Shown here: positions 56,064 through 64,000 of the stretch, piece after piece
How the letters are laid out: each line of letters opens with the position of its first letter
Numbering within the stretch: the stretch's first letter is position 1
DNA from: Fragilariopsis cylindrus CCMP1102
Taxonomy: Eukaryota; Bacillariophyta; Bacillariophyceae; Bacillariales; Bacillariaceae
DNA length: 64,000 nucleotides
Direction of reading: 5' to 3'
Assembly: GCA_900095095.1 (NCBI GenBank)
Contig: FMBT01000297.1
Span: 62,001 to 126,000 of the forward strand
Program-made: the position numbers and the translations under genes
The notes under the pieces: generated by a model
What the model saw: only the letters and a program-made list of their open reading frames with translations
The model's database searches: none
Told to the model about the DNA's origin: nothing

Positions 56064-57484
56064 ATCTTGAAACTTCGCCGAGCGATTTGCCAATTGCCAA
56101 TGGGACCGTCAACACAACAACATCACCACAAGATTCAGCCACGATAACAACGAGCAGGAGAATCCTAATTCTATACAGAATACTGCAAGTTATGAAATCC
56201 GACAAACATGCCATTCGGGGCTTGATGGACTTCCTGCACTTGTCTGCTCGACTGGAGGCGAACAAGGTAACCTTTTCTCACTTTTTGGGACTGTCGGTAG
56301 TGTCGAAACATTCAAAGAATACGACGGAAAGTGACAACGACAAGGACATTAATAAGGATGCAACCATCATGCATGCAGATCGATTTTCATTCGTGGATCA
56401 TCCTACATTGAGTAATAGTAGTACTTCACTGGTCTTTCGATATCGATTTCCATCTAAGAATCGATTGCGGTACCTCAACAACAACAACAACGATGACGAT
56501 GATGATGACGGAGACAATGAAAAACAACAGTATAGAGGTCCCAATCTCGCAACCTACATGAGTATTCTTGACGAGGTGACTACTCTAGGTTTGATCGCAG
56601 AGTCTCCAAAAGATACACGCCCTGGCGTGAGTGTGACAATGCAATCACAATGGGGGGCAGCACACGCACACGCACAACACCATCCAGCACGACAGTCGTC
56701 ATCCCTACTATTGGAAGAAGTCGACATTGTTACAACAATCACCAAAAGGGGACGCACTCTTGCCTTTGTTCGAGCTGAAGTTAGAGATCCATCCAACAAC
56801 GATGGTGTTATTTGTTATTTTGATCATGTCAAGTACCTACCGGTCGGATGGATGTTAAGTCTATTGTTTACACCGGTGGGGATGTGGTGTCTAAATCTGT
56901 ATGTGCGATACATTCTACCATATGTGTATACAAATACTTATCAAGATGGTGGTGGTGGTGGTGGTGGTGGTGGTGGTAAAAGCAAAAACATGGACCCGAC
57001 GAATAGTGAGCACTCTAACATTATGGATTCATTTCAGAAAACGAGCGATACGACGGCAACCTTTCAATGTGGTGAGCAACACGCGAACGGGTTCGGCGGA
57101 TTGCATGGAGGCGTTCAGGCTATTCTCATGGAATATCTCGGACAATCGGTGGCACAGAATGAGCTATCAAAATTCCACTTGAATTCTAATAATTCAAATT
57201 CTAGTAGTAGCAGCAGCAGCAGCAGCAGCAGCGATATGGTGGTGGAATGCGAACGACTACAGATATCCTATCAATCCTCGGCCACTCGAGTATTAGAGTT
57301 GCGAGCCCATATTATGGAACCTCCCCGATTCGGTCATCCTTCTGTCACATTGCGGATCGAAATTCTGAGGAGTAGTAACAAGAAGTCACAAAAAGACAGT
57401 CGCAATAAACCAGTAGTAGTCGTCAGTGAAGGCATTTTGACGTTTGCGAGCACTGCTTCCTTGATGAAAGCAAAAGAACAATAG
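56064..57484 (+). CDS. Double-hotdog thioesterase-like protein, start exon not found
   Basis: The frame is open from 56021 and an acceptor TTTTTTAG at 56056-56063 suggests the exon starts at 56064; no in-frame ATG precedes residue 36 (56192), so an upstream exon or a later start is needed. Two hotdog-fold halves can be seen. The N-terminal half (NLATYMSILDEVTTLGLIAESP; then VDIVTTITKRGRTLAFVRAEVRD...YFDHVKYLP) looks like the degenerate one. The second has the PaaI/THEM-type motif GFGGLHGGVQAILMEYLGQ, then ERLQISYQS...VLELRAHIMEPPR and EGILTFAS. Predicted acyl-CoA thioesterase; substrate unknown. A Gly run from a GGT repeat (near 56950) separates the halves. Divergent from ATG7. Confidence 0.72.
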
Positions 57485-57797
57485 TTAGAGGAAAGTGAAA
57501 TCTATACTGCGATGTTTACTGCTGTTTGTTGTAATGGCTATGGCTAAAAATACAGCTAGGTATCTAAATGATTAAAAAAATATAAGGGATACATCAAGCA
57601 CGAAATTACCATGTCAATAAACTTTTACTGAGTAAATGTATGGTAAAGGTAATTAATCTTCCACACGGTGATAATGGTGGTTTTTACCTGCTGGTACATA
57701 TAATTAAGAAACGTGCTATTCAATGATTGTACCTTATTCGATCTGTCCTTTACCTAGTTATACACATGTCATCGTCACATCTCCCCGCACATCTCAA

Positions 57798-59207
57798 CTA
57801 ACCACTAAAAGATAAAAGGAACCCATGATCATCCCTCTTTCGTTTTCGTAGGTTTGATATATACGGCAACGGTGGTAATTGTTTCATCAAAACATCTGGT
57901 TTTCTTCGCATCAAAAAATATACACAATCTAAATGGATATTTTCATCATTAGCTGCCGTCATTAATGCACTCACGATATGTAATGGTGGTGTATCGTCTG
58001 AAGATGAATTATAACAACGAATAAGAGTGTCTTCTACGGCTTCCATCACTTTTTCGCGACCAAATGTTTTACAAGCATATTGGAAGGGTGTATGGCCATC
58101 ATGATTATTTTTCTTGAATAACAGACTAATTCCTTTCTTCTTGGGAAAATAACGAATTCCATATCCGAATGTGTGTTGGAATCCTTGAGTGTTTTGTGGT
58201 CTAAAAATGTTAGGAAGAGCTCCGCAATGAATCGGTAGATATCCGTGTGCATCAGGTTTTGTTATTGCGGAAGGATCCCATTCAACCAAGAAGCAGAATC
58301 TCTTTTCTGCAAAAGAAGGACGACGACACAATTTGTGCAATAGGGTATAACTCTGAATGTCTTCTTTTTTTAGAAGACCCAATTGTCTCAATTCTATCAA
58401 AACTTGTAAATATTTGGTTTCAACGGATTCGTGATGTTCCTGATTATGAAGTTCGGTCCTGTCACTAAGCATGAGGTCGATTAAAGCATTTTCAGCATAG
58501 GGTCCGAGTCCATTGGTACCATAATCACATAGCAATCCTCCCCTCTCTTCTTCCTCAAATAAGTCGAACTCAATTGCTAGCCTAGCTATGATAGGGATGA
58601 ATGATACAGCTTTCACGTTGCATTGCCAGTTACCTTCAACAGGTGCTATTGCGAGTAGTTGAATTGGATAGTAAATATTTCCATGCTCGTTATCTTCATC
58701 AAATTTTCTTCTCATCAAAACTTCAGGGAAAACCCGTACAATAGCTTCAACTTCAGCTTCTGTATCCCGCTCACTATCTAAGCCACGATAATTATCAGAA
58801 TTAGGATCAGTAAGATCTGCACAAAGCATCTCATGAACATCATTCTTAAGTTCTGCAAGGAAATTATCAACTACAAATTCTTCAAGAAACTTTTCAACTA
58901 ATTCATCAGTTTTAATTCTTGTTTGTAAAGGAAATGTTTCCTTATATTCAAGTACCAGAATCATTTTCTTGATGATAACGACAGCTTGCTGTTGCTGTTG
59001 TTCATTTAGCGCCGCTTCAGGGAAACTTCCAACTAATTCATCAGTTTTATTTCTTGTTTGTAAAGGAAATGTTTCCTTTTGTTCAAGTACCAGAATAAAT
59101 TTTTTGAGAAAAATAATAGCTTGCTGTTGCTGTTCATCTTGTGCCGCTTGAGTTTGCGCTTGCGCTTGCTGCACATCTTCAATATCAATATTACTGGAAT
59201 CGTTCAT
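57798..59207 (-). CDS. Ankyrin-repeat-like protein, member 2 of a local pair
   Basis: A single-exon protein of 469 residues, paralogous to the gene at 48649-49830: both share KRFRFMVEW/KRFCFLVEW, GIRYFPKKKGISLLFKKNN, CYSSSDDTPP/CYNSSSDDTPP and LDCVYFLxRRxPD. The N-terminal segment is duplicated inside this gene: a unit with KETFPLQTR.KTDELV occurs at about residues 40-75 and again at about 80-115, matching DNA copies at about 59140-59030 and 59020-58910. Gln runs precede each unit. The ankyrin-like repeats follow. Function unknown; localisation not predicted. The upstream DNA is itself partly duplicated (see the 59227-59860 entry). Confidence 0.78.
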   Translation of the reverse strand: MNDSSNIDIEDVQQAQAQTQAAQDEQQQQAIIFLKKFILVLEQKETFPLQTRNKTDELVGSFPEAALNEQQQQQAVVIIKKMILVLEYKETFPLQTRIKTDELVEKFLEEFVVDNFLAELKNDVHEMLCADLTDPNSDNYRGLDSERDTEAEVEAIVRVFPEVLMRRKFDEDNEHGNIYYPIQLLAIAPVEGNWQCNVKAVSFIPIIARLAIEFDLFEEEERGGLLCDYGTNGLGPYAENALIDLMLSDRTELHNQEHHESVETKYLQVLIELRQLGLLKKEDIQSYTLLHKLCRRPSFAEKRFCFLVEWDPSAITKPDAHGYLPIHCGALPNIFRPQNTQGFQHTFGYGIRYFPKKKGISLLFKKNNHDGHTPFQYACKTFGREKVMEAVEDTLIRCYNSSSDDTPPLHIVSALMTAANDENIHLDCVYFLMRRKPDVLMKQLPPLPYISNLRKRKRDDHGFLLSFSG

Positions 59208-59226
59208 GGTGTACGTCGTCCGTCGT

Positions 59227-59332
59227 GTGAGTTTAATTTCTTCTTCTTCTTTTGCTGGTCTTTATATCGGTGTGTCGAATCGTTCGTTCGTTCGTCAGAC
59301 AGAGAATGACGATGATGCAATTGAGTTAGTTG

Positions 59333-59376
<44 letters not shown>

Positions 59377-59860
59377 ATGTGCTGTTGGCAATGTTTTACT
59401 AGTCATAGTACACTTTCGGCGTTAATGCTTTATTTCTGATTGATTGATTCATTCATTCCTTCAGACTTTTTCTATTCATACCGTTAATTGTACATACCTT
59501 GAACCTATGCCGTGAGTTTGGTTTCTCCTACTTTTTCTTCTTCTTCTTCTGCTGGTCTTTATATCGGTGTGAGTCGACAACGTCGTTGTTTGAGTTCTTT
59601 CGACAGAGTGTGAAAATAAATAATGATCAGAATGATGCAATTGTGTGCATTTGAGAGTGGTTGTGTGTTGGTTGTGTGTCACACGCCGTTTGTACACTCT
59701 CGCGTTTTTGAAGGTACTGTACTTACTAGTACTTATTGTACGCAGTCTTAGTTATTTTATATTTTATGATTGATTTGATTGATTCGCCTCTCATTAAGAC
59801 TTTTGTTACTAAGACTACTACTGTACGGCTACCAATATTCATATCGTAATACACATACCT
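59227..59860. repeat. Duplicated upstream region of the ankyrin-like gene
   Basis: Two stretches about 290 bases apart share a similar order of blocks: CTGGTCTTTATATCGGTGTG (59256 and 59560), a GTCAGACAG/TTCGACAGAG block, GATGATGCAATTG/AATGATGCAATTG, then TTGATTGATTCATTC/TTTGATTGATTCGCC. This is a direct duplication of the region just upstream of the ankyrin-like gene. A (GTTA)n tract at 59334-59377 interrupts the first copy. Confidence 0.65.
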
Positions 59861-60290
59861 ACCTTAAGTACCTACCACATACCTACCTACCTACGTACAT
59901 ACCTACATAAATACTCCCTGACTGGAAGTCGTAATTATTTTGACACGGGATTTAAGAATTTTGTTGCCGTTAAACATGTATGCCTTCAGTCACAAAAAGG
60001 AGCCGGAACAACCTCGTTGACCAACAACTTAACTCACGAAACAGTTTCAACGCGCTCAAAATCAAAATTTCATGTGAGTACTTTTTGAAAATAATAATGG
60101 TGACAGCCAGTGTATGTTAGTTCTTTTGTTCACATCAAAAACTAAAAGAGACGAGGACTGCTGTCTGAACTTTAAGAAAGCGTGATGCTGATACTACCAA
60201 ACTACACTACCAATCCACAATATCAAGGGAAACAAAGAGCCTAGCCCCCAAACACATAAACAACGGACGCCGCTTCCATCCTACAGTATT

Positions 60291-60344
60291 GAATTGAATT
60301 GAATTGAATTGAATTGAATTGAATTGAATTGAATTGAATTGAAT
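60291..60344. repeat. (GAATT)n pentanucleotide repeat
   Basis: About eleven GAATT units sit 85 bases upstream of the rhomboid start, followed shortly by ACATA/ACAAC pentanucleotides (60379-60412). No other pentanucleotide run of this length is seen in the window. Confidence 0.9.
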
Positions 60345-60426
60345 GCATACGTGTACTACTGACTCTTCCCGTTGCTTAACACAACACAACATAACATAAC
60401 ATAACATAACATAATATCATATTATC

Positions 60427-62781
60427 ATGTCATCGTCAAAGAATAAGAGCCAACTATGGTGGGTAGATGCCAATAACGATGCGAATTATGACAACGACAA
60501 CAACGATGATAATGATGATGATGACAATAATCGTCGGCGTCATCATAATATTAACATCAAAAACAATAGGCGTGGAAGCAGTAGCAGTAGCGATCGCTAC
60601 TTAAAGCAGCAGCAGCAGCAGTCTCGTACTATGTCTACTACTAGTGCTAGTACTACACGTCCGACGATTAGTAGTACTACTCGAGCTTTATCTACTAGCA
60701 GGGCATTATCATCACCAGAAGAAAAACGAGAACGAATATCTTCTTCTTCTTCTTCTCGCCCATCTTCCTCTTCATCATCATACAGACCACCCTCATCATC
60801 ATCATCGGGAGGACGGAAGAAATCATCATCATCGAGGGAAGAAAAAGAATATATATCAAGAAGTAGGAGAAAAAATAGTAATCACTCCATTACTATTCCT
60901 ACCAAGAGATTGTCACCACCACCACCACCACCAAAGAGAACAGAACCAAAATCGTCGTCAATCAAATGGACTTGTGATGCATGTACCTATTTGAATGTTC
61001 GAGATTGTCCTCGTAGTAGTAGTAGTCGCAGTCGCGGTAGCTCTAGTCGCCATGATGATACAACAACAAAATTACCAACATTGACATGCGAAATGTGTTG
61101 TACTCCTTACATCCCTCTCCCTTCTATCATCGGTAGTTCTACTACTACCAGAGAGCAAGAAGAAGGTGAAGAAGAAAAAGATCCTTTTGATATAGAACGC
61201 AATCACAAAATCACAAAAGAAACGAGACAAAGCAGTGGTGGTACTGCATCAACAGCAAGATCATCAAGTATATCATCATGGTCACCATGGAATACTACTA
61301 CTACTACCGATACTAACAATAAGGACAATGATAATGGAGATACATCTCAATCGACTAATTCTTCTGCTGGAAATAATACTATCCAACATTATTCAATGCG
61401 AGAATTGATAAAAACATTGAATTGTGTGGATGGTAATAATGCTAATAATTCGGATGATGTGACATTACCACCAGCATTAGAACAACGTGTCAAAGATTTT
61501 AAATTTGCACAACATAAACGACGTGAAAAACATGGTGATGAAACCCCGTGGGGGATCTATGGCTTGTATGCGCATTTATCCGATATACGTGCTGATTTAG
61601 AATGGGCCGAAGATGCCGCATGGCGTCGACAACGACAAAAACCATATTTGTCCTGGCGTGATTTTGATAAATCACGTTGTGAAGGTGGTAGTGGTGGTGG
61701 TGGTGGATCATTCGGATTTTTATCAGTTACTAATCGACCACTTTTTACATACGGAGTGATGATATTATGTACTATTATGATGTTTGTTACATTTGGTGTT
61801 AATGGATGGAAATTTGAACCATTGACAATTAATCCATTAATTGGTCCATCCAGTGAAACATTAATCCAATGTGGGGCACGTGATACAGCATTAATTGTGA
61901 ATGAAGGTCAATGGTTTAGATTATTTACACCTATGATATTACATGCTGGACTTATACATTATTTTGTGAATATGTTAGCATTATTCTTTATTGGTGGTGC
62001 TGTTGAAAAGGCACATGGGATTGCTAGTACAGCTGTCCTATTTATAATACCTGCAGTTGGTGGTAATATACTAAGTGCAATTTGTCTACCAGGATTTATT
62101 AGTGTTGGTGCCTCCGGTGGTATTTTTGGTTTAATTGGTGGTTGTATGGCTGATATTTGTTTAAATTGGAATCTATTATTCCTGAAAACAACGATGACAG
62201 ATGATAATACACGATCACGGGCTTTATGTGTATTACTTTGGTTAGCAATGGACATTATGATTAATACCATACTTGGATTTACACCATTTGTTGATAACTT
62301 TACTCATCTTGGTGGGTTTATATATGGATTCTGTATCGGATTCGCTTCAATTGAACGACTCGCATCTGGATTTTTTGGTATCCGATCATCAGGTGATAGT
62401 AAATGTTCACGATTTGGTAGTATGGTATTACGTTACTTTGGACTCATATTAAGTATCATCGCCATTATGGTTACAACTGTCATCTTAGTCCAATCGGATG
62501 GTGTTACAACTCCATGTCCAGGATGTCGTTATATATCATGTGTTCCGTTCCCACCAAATGCTGATGAGAAATGGTGGTACTGTGATGATTGTGATATTGT
62601 CACCGCCAATTTATTCCAAACAGATTCTGGTTTGTACGAACAAGTTGATATTAATTGTCCCAATGGTGACGTAGAAGAAATTGCAGTTATTGAGGAGGGT
62701 ATGTACGACTTGGACATATTACGAAGAAAGTTACCATCGTATTGCAGATCTAACTGTGATGAGGTATTTGCATCGAACTAA
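60427..62781 (+). CDS. Rhomboid intramembrane serine protease with RanBP2 zinc finger
   Basis: A single-exon protein of 784 residues with six or seven predicted membrane helices. The catalytic core shows HYFVNMLALFFIGG in the first part of the domain, Ser563 in GASGGIFG and His627 in FTHLGGFIYG, the Ser-His dyad of active rhomboids. Upstream, residues about 180-230 hold a RanBP2-type zinc finger (WTCDACTYLN...LTCEMCCTPY: C-x2-C and C-x2-C with the typical W and N). The first 175 residues are Arg/Ser/Asn low complexity. After the last helix a Cys-rich tail of about 90 residues (CPGCRYISC; WWYCDDCD; CRSNCDE) follows. This domain order is unusual for rhomboids. Likely in Golgi, ER or plasma membrane; substrates unknown. 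Confidence 0.88.
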   Translation: MSSSKNKSQLWWVDANNDANYDNDNNDDNDDDDNNRRRHHNINIKNNRRGSSSSSDRYLKQQQQQSRTMSTTSASTTRPTISSTTRALSTSRALSSPEEKRERISSSSSSRPSSSSSSYRPPSSSSSGGRKKSSSSREEKEYISRSRRKNSNHSITIPTKRLSPPPPPPKRTEPKSSSIKWTCDACTYLNVRDCPRSSSSRSRGSSSRHDDTTTKLPTLTCEMCCTPYIPLPSIIGSSTTTREQEEGEEEKDPFDIERNHKITKETRQSSGGTASTARSSSISSWSPWNTTTTTDTNNKDNDNGDTSQSTNSSAGNNTIQHYSMRELIKTLNCVDGNNANNSDDVTLPPALEQRVKDFKFAQHKRREKHGDETPWGIYGLYAHLSDIRADLEWAEDAAWRRQRQKPYLSWRDFDKSRCEGGSGGGGGSFGFLSVTNRPLFTYGVMILCTIMMFVTFGVNGWKFEPLTINPLIGPSSETLIQCGARDTALIVNEGQWFRLFTPMILHAGLIHYFVNMLALFFIGGAVEKAHGIASTAVLFIIPAVGGNILSAICLPGFISVGASGGIFGLIGGCMADICLNWNLLFLKTTMTDDNTRSRALCVLLWLAMDIMINTILGFTPFVDNFTHLGGFIYGFCIGFASIERLASGFFGIRSSGDSKCSRFGSMVLRYFGLILSIIAIMVTTVILVQSDGVTTPCPGCRYISCVPFPPNADEKWWYCDDCDIVTANLFQTDSGLYEQVDINCPNGDVEEIAVIEEGMYDLDILRRKLPSYCRSNCDEVFASN

Positions 62782-64000
62782 CAAATACCATAAAATAGAA
62801 TAGAACTAACGAAAAAAGATGAAGAAGAAAACAGACACATACCCAAGATATTATTATGTTTCAATTGAATTCGATTAATAGTATGAGGATATGTGATATC
62901 ATTATGTTTAGAATAAATTATTCACAGTTTGCCCATCTTGGCTGCAAAAATCGCCGTTTGTATTCTTCTGTTGTTTATTTCATTTCCGGTGTATGATAAT
63001 CTCTCTATACGTCAATCACTGTGAGCCTCGCCACTTGGAAGATCGCTTGGATCAACACTTCGAAGAGAGCTGGGTTAAAATTTTCGTACATCGATCGAGT
63101 CATCAATTATTCCTACAATAAAGTTGAGTTGTGTATCTGCGAACTGAAGATGACGCTCACAACTACCCTGAGCAGTATATCCTCATTATTACCTCCATTG
63201 AAAAAGCAACGGTAGTGGTGATGGGTGTAGTTCATGGTCTTCACCATTAGATTCGTTCTTTTTCTAACATCAACCTTTTGAACTTTTTTGGGTCTTCCTG
63301 GAAGTATTCTCGCTACCATCGTCACTTCCTCCTTCTTATTCTTTACTATCATCATCACCTTGCATCATCATCATCTTTATCATCGCCAATATCTTCGTCA
63401 TCATCTTTGTTGCTGACGACGCTCGTCTTCTTCTTCTTTTCCTTCAGTACCATTTTGAAGTCCATCTGATCTTTAGGTACACGAGTCACTAGCGCGCGGG
63501 ACAAAACCGCTACTCCGTTACTAGTAAGTAAGGATTCAAATACAATAGCCCAGCAGCAGTTGCCACAGGGCGAGCTATCCATTCAAACATACCCCATTTA
63601 AACCACTCGTTACAGTAGCACGGATCAACCGATCAAGTTCCTTGCTTGAGCGTGACATTGTACTCTCTTTCTATCCTTCTTTGCTAGACGACGATCTCCT
63701 TCTCTATTATGATGATGGTGAAATAAACCTCTCGTACGACGGAAGTCTTCACCAATTTCTTCGTACTGTACGATTCAATTACCGGTAGGCACGGTTCCAG
63801 TAATTAAAATCTCCGGTGTCTAGCGGGTCCTCAGCGGGTCCTCCTGGGTGCTTCACAATTTTAATTTGTGGTTTACGTGAATCGAATTAGTAAACGTGAA
63901 CATAAGTAACATAAGTAACATAAGTTAGTACATCAAAAGGCAACATACAACAGATGGGTTGCTTCATGCTGTTATTCGAAATTTTTTAGGAATACAAACA
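62782..64000. other. Unresolved right end of the window
   Basis: No gene can be called firmly. On the minus strand a possible start MSRSSKELDRLIRATV (near 63656) is followed by a possible donor (GTATGT) and, further on, by a Lys/Asp-rich open frame (63355-63582; QMDFKMVLKEKKKK) that may be its continuation, but no in-frame acceptor was found. Short tandem units occur at 63826-63844 (AGCGGGTCCTC twice) and 63903-63925 (ATAAGTAAC). Confidence 0.3.

Noticed and set aside
59334-60344. CRISPR-like array from the short direct repeats
   Set aside because: The GTTA and GAATT tracts are simple microsatellites without spacers, and this is eukaryotic DNA.
63021-63215. 64-codon plus-strand frame
   Set aside because: No conserved feature, no splice partner, and the opposite strand is equally open.

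Overview
The window is nuclear DNA of a photosynthetic eukaryote, most likely a diatom or close stramenopile relative. Evidence seen: GT-AG introns of about 60-450 bases; AT-rich intergenic DNA; proteins full of Ser, Asp, Asn, Gln and Thr runs written by trinucleotide repeats; and signal peptides followed by an aromatic ASAFAP-like junction on plastid-type enzymes (ferredoxin sulfite reductase, shikimate kinase, one unknown). That leader type is known from plastids of red-algal origin. The species cannot be fixed from sequence alone. Genes stand singly on both strands, often as divergent or convergent pairs, with no operons.

Layout. 1-6.4 kb: the tail of a truncated gene, one two-exon unknown gene and repeat-rich intergenic DNA. 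6.4-10.7 kb: ferredoxin-sulfite reductase (sulfur assimilation) converging on a two-exon SHAQKYF-class single-MYB factor. 12.7-22 kb: an unknown soluble protein, a DMT/EamA transporter, a secreted unknown, a two-exon MFS (nodulin-like) transporter and a secreted tandem-duplicated unknown. 22.2-26.2 kb: class III PI3-kinase (Vps34), recognisable throughout but split between frames at simple repeats. 27-32 kb: Trm11-type tRNA methyltransferase and an S9 prolyl-oligopeptidase-family peptidase. 32.4-33.1 kb: a clean non-autonomous hAT-like DNA transposon (681 bp, 8-bp target duplication) in the divergent promoter between the peptidase and ORC5. 33.5-39.6 kb: three-exon ORC5 with a long polyglutamine insert, a membrane protein with a plastid-type leader, and two-exon shikimate kinase. 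40.1-41.5 kb: second copy of a non-coding repeat also seen at 3.7-4.9 kb. 42-48.2 kb: a secreted CHRD-like protein, a small predicted p97/VCP cofactor with an SHP box made by splicing, and a UPF1/SMUBP2-like helicase with an organelle-type leader. 48.2-62.8 kb: a retroelement RNase H fossil, two related ankyrin-like genes, a LON substrate-binding-domain protein, ATG7, a double-hotdog thioesterase and a rhomboid protease with a RanBP2-type zinc finger. From 62.8 kb to the end no gene can be called firmly.

How the genes relate. Most are unrelated housekeeping genes. Vps34 and ATG7 both act in autophagy, and the p97-cofactor candidate and rhomboid touch membrane proteostasis, but no shared regulation is visible. 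Sulfite reductase and shikimate kinase both have plastid-type leaders. The points most worth following up are the Vps34 reading-frame breaks (including a 20-nt GT-AG candidate intron), the splice-created SHP box, the hAT-like element, the modular non-coding repeat family and the rhomboid domain fusion.
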